In this document: positions 24,730 through 37,432 of the stretch, one piece after another
How the letters are laid out: each line of letters starts with the position of its first letter
Position numbering within the stretch: the first letter of the stretch is position 1
DNA from: Aphis gossypii
Taxonomy: Eukaryota > Arthropoda > Insecta > Hemiptera > Aphididae
Length of the DNA stretch: 64,000 nt
Direction: 5' to 3'
Assembly: GCF_020184175.1 (NCBI RefSeq)
Contig: NC_065530.1
Span: 69,913,260-69,977,259 of the forward strand
The notes under the pieces: model-generated
Told to the model about the DNA's origin: nothing
Database searches by the model: none
The model's input: only the letters and a program-made list of their open reading frames with translations
Translations under genes and position numbers: made by a program

Positions 24730-27700
24730 ATGGTGAGCAGTGGCTGCAGTGGCAGTGCCGGTGGCAACGGCAACACTAACAACAATATCAACAACAACAA
24801 CAACAACGTCAACAACGTCAACGACATAAACGTCAACAACAACAACAACAACAACAACAACGACGGCATGCACGATGGCTGTTCGGCCGATTCGCTGGAC
24901 GTGCACACATCGGAGGACCAACGGTACAAGCCGCTGTTGGAGGCCATCAAAGCCGGCGACTACGACGAGTTCGAGTTCGCCGTGGACAAGTGCGGCGGCG
25001 AGTCGCTCAGCTTCCGGGACGAATGGGGCTACACGCCGGCCCACTGGGCCGCGCTCTACGGCAACTCCGAGGTGCTCAGGTACCTGGTGGCCAGGGGCGT
25101 GACCGTGGACATGTCGTGTTACGGAATCCAGGGCTCCAAGCCGGTGCACTGGGCATGCCGCAAAGGTCACACCGCCGCCGTTCAAGTGCTGTTGCAGGTC
25201 AGTAAGCATTTTATACGTTTGTACGCTCGTGCACGATAGACGTGGACGACGGTTGTCGCCGTACACCCACTTTGCCGACGACCGTCTCCGCAGTAGTGTG
25301 AGTGTGCGAAAAAACCCCACTCGAGTTAGGCCAACACGTTTATGAGTTATACACGCGATATGTACCTGTAGATAATATTATAATATGCTGATAACGTAAA
25401 ACGATATTCCACATAGCATGTTGTATAATATTCGATTCTAATATTAACAGTTAATATACATTTATAGTCTAATATTAATAGTTAAGTTGTAAAGTCTAAA
25501 TAAATTAGCTTTTTAATACGTTGCTTTCTATCTTCTCTTTGAGTATCATTACACTATCTACAATATACTACATACAGTTCTTTTAAATATCGGCTATTGT
25601 ATCTATTTTCGAAAAGCCAGACCAATAGAAGTATAATTTTTTTTTCGATTTCATATTATACAAAACGAATTTGGTTGAATCGGCTTATAATTGTTTTTTA
25701 CTGTTCGAATTCATTTACACCGCCGTGAAAAAATTTACAATTTTTATGCCGTATTGTGTATGTAAACGTACGGATTGGTTTAAAAAATGATATCATAACA
25801 AGTATTATAAATTATAATATTACCACCATGTACAAATTTGTATTTAAAGCTAAAGGTTTCAAGAGTTGATCATAATTTACGTATTTATATTTCATATTGA
25901 TCCACAATATTGATTTATACATACAATATATATATACTGTTGAGCTATTTATAATATAATATATTTAAAATAGTAATAAAGCCATCAATATAACTAAATA
26001 GCTGCACATAAACCTTAGAAAATACTCTTTTAGTGAAATTTGTTATTTTTTGTTTAATTAAGTTTGAGAACGTGTGAAATTATTCGACTAAATAGACTCG
26101 CACGTGTATTTTTTTAGTAAATTGAGAAATTTCTAATAGGTAGGTACCTACTTAATTAATTTTTATGTTTTTGTTGTATCCTAAATAATACATAATATAC
26201 ATTAAACAGAGTTATTATCATAAAGTAGATAATATTAATGTTCGATCAAGTTCTGTCACAATGTATACTAAATATACACCTATAAATATAATTCCAGTAA
26301 ATTTTTTAGGCATCGTTATTAATAATTTGTACCTAAAGGATTAATTTATATTTGTCTTGTAGTTTATTTTGGCCAAGTAATGTTGAAAATTTCATTAGTA
26401 CATATGTAAACGTTTATTAACTGTTCTTGGATGTTGAGTGTCAGTTATTATGATATTTATTAAACTAATAAAAATATTTTGATAGCTATCAATGACAATA
26501 ATCTTCTATAATTTATTATGACAATATAAATTAAAGCTAGACATGTACGTAACCCGCGCAATATTTAATAATAGTCTATAGTCGTGGTACCATAATTCCA
26601 CGTTAGTTGTTTTGTGAATAATTTGTTATTCGATGATATAAAAACCATGACCCATTAACAAAAATTTACATGTAGGTATATACAAATAAAACGTAACATT
26701 CATAATTATTATCTTGAATGTAAATCGTTGATATTTTGAGAACCTTGAACTAAGATGACAGATTAACATTAGGACCAAACCCATACTGTACCACATAATA
26801 ATATAATATACGATTATGTACTACACGATTATATTATTTAAAACAACATTTTTGCCTATGCAATTTATCATAATACTAATTAAAAGTTTTAAAAGTTACG
26901 ACTCACGATTCAATTTTTTAAATGATTAACGAAATACAAAATATTATATTACGTTTAAATGTTATACGAACAACTGTGATTGAAAAAAAAAAATTATTTA
27001 AATGTTATTTTTGTATTTTTTGAAGGCTGGAGTAAATCCAAACGTATCAGACTTCAAAGGCCTCACACCCTTGATGACCGCCAGCATGTTTGGAAAAACG
27101 TCCACGGCGAGCTTCCTATTAGGTATGGGTGCTCTACACCACCTGACCGACATAAATGGTGATACAGCATTACACTGGGCCTCGTACAAAGGTCACCCAG
27201 AATTAATTAGGTTGTTGTTGTACTCTGGAGCTGATTTGACAAAAGCTGACAATTTCGGGTCAACGCCACTGCACTTAGCGGCCCTTTCCGGAAGTGCGAA
27301 ATGCGTTGAAATACTTTGTCAGAACGTACGTAAATAAAAAATTAAGAAAACTTCATCGATTAAAAATCGAAGATTTATGTGTGTTATTATTTATTATCGT
27401 CTGGTTGTCGTTACAGAGTCAAATATCGTTACAACCCAGGGATAAAAACGGCAAAACTCCGTTAGGGCTAGCCGTGAATCATAGATACGAGGACATCGCA
27501 GGATTGTTGAACAAAGAGATCAAGAAGAGAAAGAAGTGGATGGTACCTCTTCACAAAGCGTTGTAAATACAAAGTTATTTTTTTACCATTTCTATCGTAA
27601 ATACCTAACCATTATTATTTCAGAAATGCAATTTTTGGAAGTTCAGCGTATTCAAAAGGTCCTTTGCTGTTATTTTTGTGTTCTTTTTTGATTTGGTGGT

Positions 27701-29986
27701 ATCCTCTTTACATATATAGAGTGAGGCAGTGTTTTTACCTACCGGTAAAATGTATATCCTGATTTTTAACAGTCTTATGTGGTTATATTATAGGTAGTGC
27801 CTGTTACGTGGAACATAACGAGAGGTTGCCACTACACGTATATAGCCTGGAATATTGTCATGTGGATATCTTGGTTTGTTACAAAACAATCAGATCCCGG
27901 ATTCTTACCAATCGATTCAGGGAGTTACATTCAAACCATTAGACAAGTAATTTTATTTATTGATAAAAATACAATATACATTTTAGGTGTGAAATTTGTT
28001 ATTAGTAATATTGTTTTATGTATCCTTAAATTTAAATTCTTAGCTATAATTAATGTATTATATAAATTAAACTAGTATACACATTTGGTAACAATACACG
28101 ACGTTACAACTGTACGTGCAATTTTAACATAGTTATGTAAATAATAGAGGTGTGCCTAATATCATATTAATTTCAAATATAAAAAACTTGATAGTAATAA
28201 TACTATGTTGGTTTAGTCAGTATAATATTAAAATACACTTAATTAATACCAACGTAAAAATTATATGATACATTAATTATGGTTAATCATATTACATAAC
28301 ACTATACATATAATATTACCTGTAATTGTCATTATTAACTCAAAATTATATTACATTACCTGATGTTATTGTGTTGATTTTTCAAAAGTTGTCTCGAATT
28401 TATTTAGTTACCATTTTATCCATGCGACATGGGTACCAAAAGAGATATTTTGTCAAGACTTTGTCACACATGTCGCTGCGTAAGACCTTTGCGAGCTAAA
28501 CATTGTCGCTTGTGCAACAGATGTGTCCAACATTTTGACCACCACTGTCAATTTGTCATTAATTGTATCGGCCTTAATAACAGGTAAAGTTCGACCATAG
28601 TATTGATTTTTTTATAATTTATAATTAGTTTGTAACCTAACCTTAAAGCTCTACGTGTAAAATAAAGTAGGGGGTAATGTGTATAATGTATACATAAAAT
28701 CTAAAAGTCTATTTATGTTAACTTATTATATAGTACCATGGTTTATCTTTATAATTATGGTCTACCCTAGGAATTATAGAATATATTTTGTTTCTCGTAG
28801 AAATATGATACTAAAATAATCAATGATGTGTAAAAAATATATTTTTTTAAACATTGAAAAGATGATTTCACTATTTTGGTTTCGTGCATTTATATTTTTG
28901 GGTTTTTTCTATCAAGTAATACTACCTATATAATATGTCATTGTATAACAGTATGGTATATAATTGTATTAAAATCATACCTTCGACTTGGATTAATGTC
29001 TAACATAATTATACTTATTTGGATTTTTGCATAGGTCATGGTTCTTCTGGTTTGTCATCAGTCTAGCCGTAAATTGTTCATACGTAATTTACTTGGTATG
29101 CTGTACGATCAAACTAGAAGGGTTTAATGTTTTTTACGTCCTGGCGCTATTGCAAGCATTCGCGTTTGGTGTTTTGAGTTGGACCTTGACTGCGACGATC
29201 GTAAGTATACATATAGTGTTCATACTTACTCATAAGTTATAAGATAATGTATACAATACATAATATAGTGTCTGTGTATGTGCTTTTACTCCTTTATACC
29301 AGGCCGTTTATTCTATATTATATTATATTTCTCTACTGGAATCCTAAAATAATTTTAAAACTCACGTCATAAGTACTATTCCTTATTACTTTATTGACAT
29401 TTAAAATCCAACTTTTAAGATATTTATAAAAATTGGTTTTATGCATTTTGTTATTCTTATTGGTCTTGACTTATTTTTATACTGTATACATTTTAATAAA
29501 ACTTTAAAATAAAAGCTTAAATCCCTTATTTTGGGATAAAGTTGACCAAAAATTACTATAAAATAATAATAATAATATTGATCTGACTTTTAATGTAATA
29601 ATTTTCAAAACTGTGTTTTAAAAACAATACCTATGTTGGTATCATATAATGTATGGATTTGAACACACTGTATAATATATCAGTATATATTTTTTACATT
29701 TACGTTTATTCCATATGCGTATGTGTATCATAATGTAAGGATAAAGTTTTTTTAACATTTTAATTTTTTTTTTTTTTTTTTTTGTTCTACATAGTGCATC
29801 AACGCATTGATGAATTTGACCAGAAACGAGATGATCAACCACAAAAAGTACACTTACCTAAAAAACAGCAAAGGCAAATACTACAATCCATTCTCTAGAG
29901 GCGTTGTAATTAACGTTTTGGAATTTTTCGGTTGTACGCAAAACAGAACGGACTACGAGAGTGATAGATATAATTGTTATGATTGA
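24730..29986 (+). CDS. Patsas: ankyrin-repeat DHHC palmitoyltransferase, Patsas family (eight exons)
   Basis: Exons: 24730-25197, 27026-27325, 27417-27562, 27624-27720, 27794-27946, 28408-28583, 29035-29200 and 29795-29986. The joined frame is open for 565 residues with consistent phases. Residues 13-45 are an Asn-rich tract from AAC repeats. Seven ankyrin repeats follow (about 66-300; GYTPAHWAALYGN, GDTALHWASYKGH, GSTPLHLAALSG). Then come TM1 (GPLLLFLCSFLIWWYPLY), TM2 ending before DPGF, the cytosolic DHHC-Cys-rich domain (CHTC...KHCRLCNRCVQHFDHHC), TM3 and TM4, and a tail with TRNE and the PaCCT-like NPFSRGVVINVLEFF. The enzyme forms a palmitoyl-thioester on the DHHC Cys and transfers the acyl chain to protein cysteines, in the secretory pathway. 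Repeat order and DHHC context match insect Patsas rather than Hip14. Odd points: the residue after DHHC is Gln where Pro is usual, and the TTxE motif reads TRNE. Exon 4 could instead end at 27744 (also in phase, eight residues more). The shorter form fits the family better (YIYR-VVPVTWN). Confidence 0.93.
24772..24862 (+). repeat. (AAC)n-rich coding microsatellite in Patsas exon 1
   Basis: Runs of AAC broken by GTC, ATA and GAC codons encode the Asn-rich segment. Eleven consecutive Asn-type codons near the end of the tract make it a likely length polymorphism without frame disruption. Confidence 0.9.
25198..27025 (+). other. first intron of Patsas
   Basis: A 1.8-kb A+T-rich intron, beginning gtcagt and ending tttttgaag. 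The first 120 bases keep the high G+C content of exon 1. No internal exon or transposon end was recognised. Confidence 0.6.
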
Positions 29987-30205
29987 GAGGAGAGGGGGAC
30001 AAAATATACGAAGGGAAAATGTAGGTAGCTATGAAATATCTATTTAAACTGCCATCACTTTAAAGGTGATTACCAATTTCGGGATAATTACGGAGAAATG
30101 AATCAAAGTACGTCTCTATAAAAATTAATGAAACCCGATAATTTTTAAGAATATTATTCTTCCTCTTAAATTTATGCACATTTTGTCATTTTAAATAATA
30201 ATTTT

Positions 30206-30211
30206 AATAAA
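30206..30211 (+). terminator. candidate polyadenylation signal of Patsas
   Basis: AATAAA 220 bases after the TGA stop, followed by CCGTCTTTAATCG. It is the first good hexamer after the coding region. Later ones near 30628 are alternatives. Confidence 0.5.
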
Positions 30212-31606
30212 CCGTCTTTAATCGTAATATTAAATAATACTATATTTTAATGCGAGTATGCAGATTTTACTTCGAAAAAAGATTAGGTAAATTTTATATT
30301 ATTGTTATTCAAATGTTTATTTTGCTACATCAGATCACTCAAAGTGAATATTTTTCACACAAATTTTGCATATAAATAATAATAATATTATTTAGCGTAT
30401 TATGGGTCTCAATTGTGCAATATCATAAAATTAACATAATATGTTAAGTTAAAAAAGTTCTTGAATGCCGACGACATCATGTTGATGATAACGATGATGA
30501 TGAGTTCGGGCTAAGATATACCTGTTTTATTTTTTCAAACCAAAAATAGGAGACAGCCTGTTTGGTCATTCAAACACTGTAATAGACTCTTCGCTTACTT
30601 TCTACTTGGTAACAGCTGTTGTGCACAATAAAATATATAACCATTTGCATACAATAAAACGTGCGTTCGCCGTACATATAGACTCGCGTATTTTTTTCCC
30701 AGCGTTCAGGTACAATAGGAAAAGAGAGAAAGAGAAAAAAACATTTTTGCAAAACAAAACTCACTTCTTGTACGATTTGTATTTATATTTTTTTATTCAT
30801 AAATATTAAATATATTATATATATATATATATATTTATTACTATTATTATTGTTTTTTTATTATTATTATCATTAATTATTTTTATGTTTTCTATAGTAT
30901 ACATACTATAAAAGAAAAATCACAAACGCCGATTTGTACGTATATATTAGTAACATTAGTATAGTTCAATAATTATTTAATTAAACGTATAAAATAAATT
31001 AATATTTGCTCAACATTGAGCACGCTTGCGTGGCACATTTTTACAAGAATTTCTAAAATAATACTATATAATAAGTGTAATTTACTATGGCAAACAGTTG
31101 CCGATTGAAGACAATGGAGTATAGATTTATTGGCTGTGGTACACAATGGCTAAAATAATCACCCGTAGTTGTGCAATCTGTGAGATTCGTACCTATTACG
31201 TTCACAGGTTTCAACATAGGTGATTCTATTGTTTCAAGTCCGTTCAGACTGGACGAGAACTATTTTGACAATGTATCATTATAGATAAAAAAAAAAAAAA
31301 TACATTAATTCGGACAGATAATACCTAGTATTTGGGAATACTAAATATGATTATACGCGATTATTCTGATCAGGTGATGCAGCGGATCTGTAGCATAAAT
31401 AGTAGCCTCGAAAAACAGATATTAAAATACATTGATCGTTAAATTAATAAATAAAATTAAAGTTATACTCATTTTGACTAGCTGTGCACACATTAACGAG
31501 ATTGAGGCATAGTTATAAAAAGAGACTTAAACATATAATTCGTACTAACGTTCGATTTTTGAAAATATTTGCATTATTCTATGTACAAATACTTACCGCA
31601 GTGTTT
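30212..31606. other. intergenic region between convergent genes
   Basis: No supported gene. It contains an (AT)n tract at about 30816-30835 and a T/A-rich stretch around 30840-30900. Patsas (plus strand) and the cuticular gene (minus strand) end towards each other across this region. Confidence 0.5.
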
Positions 31607-31823
31607 CAGTGGTGTATTTAGAACCATTCAAATACAATACGGATATTGTATCAATATTTTCATCAATAACATAAAAAAAGAATTATCTCATTTTTATTTT
31701 TTATTTTTGAAACTATTAAGTATTTCCTTATAACGATTTGGCTCTCAGTAACTGACAAAATAATAGTATATCGTTATCAGCGGTTAATCTGTTTGATCTA
31801 CTAATTTTATTAATACACCACTG
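31607..31823. mobile_element. miniature inverted-repeat element (about 217 bp)
   Basis: The left end CAGTGGTGTATT (31607-31618) is matched by AATACACCACTG at the right end (31812-31823), a perfect 12-bp terminal inverted repeat. The interior is A+T-rich with no coding potential. The flanks do not show an obvious target duplication, so the exact class (hAT-like or other) is open. CAGTGGTG/CAGTGGCG ends are frequent in aphid repeats, judged from memory. Confidence 0.5.
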
Positions 31824-31996
31824 AGCACGGCAATACGTATGATAATAGTTAAAATAATTTATTATGCTGCACTTTGATTAGTGTCTTTATAGTCTACACT
31901 CAGCCTATACTGGTTTTCGTCACCGTTAAGAACGGTGACATTATTTTTTTATAATGGCGATGTTTTGAAAATAATTATACACATAATATTACGTAT

Positions 31997-32002
31997 TTTA
32001 TT
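31997..32002 (-). terminator. candidate polyadenylation signal of the cuticular protein gene
   Basis: TTTATT on the plus strand is AATAAA on the minus strand, about 840 bases past the stop codon at 32840. I saw no closer copy. Another at 31858-31863 is an alternative. Confidence 0.35.
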
Positions 32003-32839
32003 GTGCGATTCGTATCAAGTCTCCAGTCGTAACACACGCCCACCTATAGTCTCCGAGTGTGTAGTATAATATTCTAATAAATTGCGAGTTTTTCTATATA
32101 TAAAACGACGAGCTTCGTGCGACGTCTATAGTTATGTTCTAAAATCATTATTATTAAATAGGCGACAAAAGAAAATAGTAGTAAGGGGAGAGAAAAAAAT
32201 AAAACATTAACACTAATCACCTTTACAACTACTTAGGTACCTAAGAGCACCGTTGCACCGGAGGGGAGCGGACTCAAACTTAAACTTAGTGTTATGGCTC
32301 ATGTGCATAATAATAGTAATAATAATACAACCGTTATCATCTATATAACATTATATATATATATGACACAACGATAGATATATAGCCTGTGGCGTATTCT
32401 GCGAGTTATCGGCCCTAAGGCTTATAGGAAATTGGGATCTTCTTAAACACAGACATTAAACTATTATATAAATAGTAGTAAGTAGAATCGTTTTTATAGT
32501 ATATAATAATTTTTGAGTCGAGTTACGATTCGACATAAATTCGATTTGAATAATTAATAATAATAAACAAATGTTTTGATGATTTTTTTTTTTAACGTAA
32601 CGATTAAAGGTCCCCAAGTCGGACACACATAGCTCGGCCTAAATACGCCACCGGTCACAATATATGACTACAATATTATTTTTTATGCACTCGCGTCCCC
32701 CGGCGACCGGTTGCGGAATTATGGTTTGTTATGGTTCTGCTGTATATATAATATTACATATAACACGCGCGCGTGCAGACCCTACGCGACGACCTATCTG
32801 CAATCGGACCTACGGCGCGCGGGCCTCCTGGCCACCCGA

Positions 32840-35800
32840 TCACTGGGACGGGCGCGGGTCGTAGGGCTCGGCGTCTAGGCCCACGTAACGGTTGTTCTTG
32901 CGGTGCACGAACCCAGTGCCGGGCGCCGTGTTGTAGTACACCACCCTCCTTATGCCGAACGGGTCCACGTAACCGAAGCTTCCGGTTCGCGTGTCGCCCG
33001 CGTCGTCCGACTGTTCCTCGTGATAGTGCCGGGGCAGATAGTACTTGAAGCCGTTCCGGACGAACGACACGCCGTCGTATTCGGCGGACTGTTCCGTCGG
33101 CGGCCCGGGCGTGGTGCCGGCGGACAAGTCCACCACCTTCCGGTACGCCGGCCGGAACGTGTGCGGCCGCAACGGTTGTTCGTACAGCGGCTGCTGTTCC
33201 GCGGCCGTGGACGCCGAGACCGTGGCCGCGGTGGACGACGACGAACGACGTCGATAAGGTCGTCGCGCGTCATCGTCGCCGTCTCCGTTATCGCCGCCGC
33301 TGGTCGCGATCGAGTTGACGTCGATCGGCCGCACGGAATAGTAGTCGGCGGCGGCGGTGACGGGTGACGGCGTGCTGCTCGGCTGCGGTCGCCGGAACTG
33401 TGACGCCACTGAACGCGGCGGCGAACCGCCGCCGCCGGCGGGGAATCGCAGTGGCGACGATTGCGTGTCGGACGGATAGATGAACGGCGAGCCGCGCCAC
33501 GACGATTCCCTGGGAGGCGCTTGGGTGATCGCTACGACGGCCGGCGGCCGGTTGACGGCCGTGGCCGACCGGTACGGCGACGCCGAGACGGCCGTTCCGG
33601 CTATGGGCGGCGCGTATTTGGCCACCGAAACGGCCTGTCCGACGGGCGTCTGAGTGCCGACGAACACCTTCTTGTTCTTCACTATTCTGTAACCTGCGAA
33701 CACACGGCAATGGTTATTCGACGCATATTTAAATAATTCGAAAATATTAACCGTGACATTTTCTCAGATCGTCAGAAATGCCTATCGCTAAATATATAAT
33801 ACTCGTGTACAAGTATAATAATAATATTTGCGTTGCTCATAGGTATAAACAGTTGAAATATAATATGATCAAGATACAGGATATATTATTTTCATAAAAT
33901 TAAGTGAAATAATATAAATTAAATGTTTAAAAGATATCGTTCCTTCCGAACAAAGTATATAAACTATAATTGAATGCACAGGCTGTTCAGTGGACAATGG
34001 CTAATGTGTTATGTAGTATATCAGTGGTAAAGTCACGGACAACGTTAATCATCCCCCCCTAAATTGGTTATATTTTCTTGTTATTGGTTTTTAAGGCCAT
34101 TTTTTGTGTCGGTATAAATACGAAGAAGAATTTTAATTTTTCTATGATTTTCTTTTCCCCAATCCACTTTTTTATTTCCAATTTGAATCTATATTAGTAA
34201 GAAGGATTGCCAAAATTTGAATAGTTTTCAAATTATTAACTATTAAATAGTTATTTAATTAAGTAATAATAAGATCAACAATATTATGCATAAATATAAC
34301 GAAACATGACCGTGTAATACTTTAGCAGTGCTATAAAAATTGTCAAAAAATAGGTATAGTTATATTGGACAAGTTTTTTCGTTTCCGCCCATCCCACGCA
34401 CGCCACATAATATAATACTAAAATTACGTCCTCCGTTTTTAGTATGTACCATATAAAGTGGTCATAATATTTTAACTTGTGATGTTTTTTACTGATTATA
34501 CATTTGTTTATATATATATATATATAAGTAAGATTTAAAAATAACATTATTTTTGTATTATATACAGTAGCGGATTAACAAAGGGACTTAAACAGTTTAT
34601 AAAGCCTGAGGCTTTAGTTTAGTTTAGTTTTTTTTTTATGTTGATGTATAAAATTGTAAATGATGATTACTCGCATTACTATTTTATTCAATCAAAAGCA
34701 AGTTTTTAATTCGTACAACGTTTAATAATAAATATTTAGTATATGCTCATAAATTATAGTTGATAATCGAGTTTTCTAATTAAGTTTAAGTTTATAAAAA
34801 ATTACAATTATTGTACCTAACTGTTGGTAATAACCGTAGATTTTTAATATACTTAATCTAATAAAATGTTAGTATGTATCTATATAATAAACGTAACATG
34901 CTTGTTAGTATTGGTTTTAATCCTTATTGGTTAAATTTTGTATTACCTATAATTTAATGATTTAAATATTTTAATTTATTTAAAGATATTTCAATCTTGT
35001 TTAATAAAAAAAATGTTTCATTTTTTATTCAAATTATTATTAAAATTTTTGATTTATCATGTCTAAATACAGAATTATATATAATAGGTAGATACCGTAC
35101 AGAAATACATTTTCCACAGATATTATTATTATTATACTGTACCTACATATTTCATTTTATTATTTTTTTTTTACTACTAATACGTATTAAAATCTGTTAT
35201 TTGTTTGATATTTATTAATTTAATTTAGGACTACATTTAATATGATACATTGCTTATGATAAAATCGACATGTCTTGTATACAAAATGAATTTATTTGCA
35301 AGTCAGTTTATTGTAATTGTGTACCTAATACCTAGAATTATAATATCAGCAAAATAATAAAACTCTTAATGATCGTAAAAAGTAAATCAAAATAAGTAAT
35401 ATTTTTTAGGTACCTACGTACATATAAAAAAAGTGTATAACCGAAATTAATTTTATATTAAGTTAAAAAGTATTAGAAAATATTCCTACTTACCTAATAC
35501 CTACATTAAAATACTAAATATGAAAATAAAAAATATATGCTTATTAAATGGTATAGGTATTATAATGAAGAAATTATAAGTTACATTTTATGTATTGTCG
35601 TTTTTAATTAAATTGTATTTTTGTTATTTTAATATAAAACTTTTATTTAGAGAGTTATATTATAGGTTAATAATATTACACATTGTTATCTTCACAGAAA
35701 ATAATTTAATGAATTAACGATTAAAAATATTAAACAAATTATTGCATGAAGTTTTTCTAAAATATTTAGATTTTCTAGCGTATAATAATTTTATCTGTAT

Positions 35801-37432
35801 GCTGTTGTTTTAATAACTTCACAGTTAATAAATGTTTCTTCATAATTTACATAAAATGTATATCGTGTATGATTTGTGTAGTACGTAATTGAGTAGCCAA
35901 CTTTTACTATAGAATTACAACATACTGTTGTGAAAATATAATACCTAACTCATGTTTTATAAAAAATAAAAATGATGTATTTGGAACATTGAGGTGAATA
36001 ATTTATAAGGCTTATAAATTTTAATAATTATGATTATCGAATCATGAATAAATACCCGAAGCCTACTTAATATATTTTACTTAAAAAAATATACAATTAG
36101 TTTTTGTATACGTAATAGAGTATAACGAGAAGGTACATGCCAATTTTATTATTATTTTATTACTATTCCATTCCAATTGAGTTTCATTATGTCTTTGAAT
36201 TGAAAAAATTATAATAATAATAATATATAATATATAATCTGGATTTTTATATTGTAAATGGAAGTATAAATATATCGTGAATTGATGTAAATATTGCAGA
36301 TACTATGCAATAATTTAAAATTTTATGATAAATAATGACTAACAAATAATGATCAATTTAGTCATTAATAATTTGCAATCGATTAAAAAATTATTGTTAG
36401 TTAAACAGTAAAAAATGCTTTTATTTTTGACGATTAAAAGACATGAAAATAAAACCAAAACTGGTGCTAAATATAATATTAATTAATAGTGTACTAAAAT
36501 AACAAAGATATTTTAAGTAAGAAAGAATAGGAATTATTTATAGCTTAAGGCTTGAGTGACAAATTATGGGTATTATTTAAAAAAAAAAAAAACAGTTCAA
36601 CTCAAGTCACATATAATGGTAGCCGTCTACTTTAATTTCATAAATGTTTAACCACAAAAAGAATTTTGAGAAAATTATACACTTTTATGTAATTATATAA
36701 CTATTATAGATAAAGAGAACTACGGAAGATTTATGGTGTGTAGTGAAGAAGTACGAACGATAACTGACTCAAAAATTATGTTAAGAACTGCCTCGAAAAG
36801 ATCTTAACGAAATTGCATAACGTACATGTAATGTTGCACTACAATGCAATACTGCTGTAAAACATATTTTTCAACACTTGAGTCTTAAACATACCGCAAA
36901 AACTAATGTATACAGTATAGTGCATACATTATAGTTTAAAGTACACTATATTATAATATATTACACTCAACTAATTTAATATAAAATTATTACACTTTAG
37001 TCACGACTTAAAAAAATAAAATGTGTTATTACTATTACGTAAATCCATCATAATATGTTAATTGAGAATTCAAGAAAAATAATTTATAATATTATCTGCT
37101 TATAAAATATTACGTAAATTTCAAAATGCAATGTGTTGTTTATTTTATGTGTAAAGTATAAGAAAAAATATCAACACCGAATGTGTCACGGACTTACCCT
37201 TCGAATCGGCTACATAGTCGTTAAGCCTCAAATAACCGTCTGCGTCTACCCAGCCGTACGTTCCGACCACACTTCCATCTTGTAGTCTCCTCTCTTTACG
37301 GTATTGACCACTAATGGTTTGATACTTGAAATACCTTTCAGGCCCCTCGTCTGTCTGTATATGGTACTGTGTGTTCGGTTCCGTGTCCCATCCTCCATCA
37401 ATTTTGGATGCTACTGTTCCCAAAATGGCAAG
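32840..37432 (-). CDS. cuticular protein with two RR-like segments, main exons
   Basis: Minus-strand exons: 37432-37198 and 33693-32840 (TGA at 32842-32840). Borders: ttttattttcag|CTTGCC at the first, AAGG|gtaagt to cgcag|GTTAC at the second, splitting a Gly codon. The first exon starts within a signal peptide (LAILGTVAS), so a short upstream exon is needed; 59394-59423 fits. It then carries an RR-type region: RYFKYQTISGQYRKERRL followed by DGSVVGTYGWVDADGYLRL and DYVADSKGYRI, like the extended RR consensus. The second exon adds a long low-complexity spacer (Pro, Ser, Thr, Ala; RRPYRRRSSSS; a DNGDGDDD acidic patch). It ends with a second RR-like half, TGSFGYVDPFGIRRVVYY then NTAPGTGFVHRKNNRYVG. 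With the distant exon the protein is 372 residues. RR domains bind chitin, so it likely acts in cuticle. Exon 33693-32840 is strongly G+C-rich compared with its surroundings. Confidence 0.88.
33694..37197 (-). other. intron between the two main cuticular exons
   Basis: A 3.5-kb A+T-rich intron (minus strand gtaagt...tgttcgcag). At 34565 the plus strand reads CAGTAGCGGATTAAC, resembling the end of a DNA transposon common in aphids, without a matching partner. Nothing else is recognised. Confidence 0.6.

Noticed and set aside
24667..25320. Long minus-strand open frame with Val-rich runs opposite Patsas exon 1
   Set aside because: It is the mirror of the AAC/GAC-rich coding exon; the plus strand has ankyrin repeats and correct splice sites.
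32903..33736. Plus-strand and other-frame open frames rich in Arg and Gly
   Set aside because: They overlap the G+C-rich cuticular exon on the minus strand, which has RR-like motifs and fitting splice sites.
34565..34579. CAGTAGCGGATTAAC as a DNA transposon end
   Set aside because: No inverted partner or target duplication was found nearby, so an element cannot be bounded.
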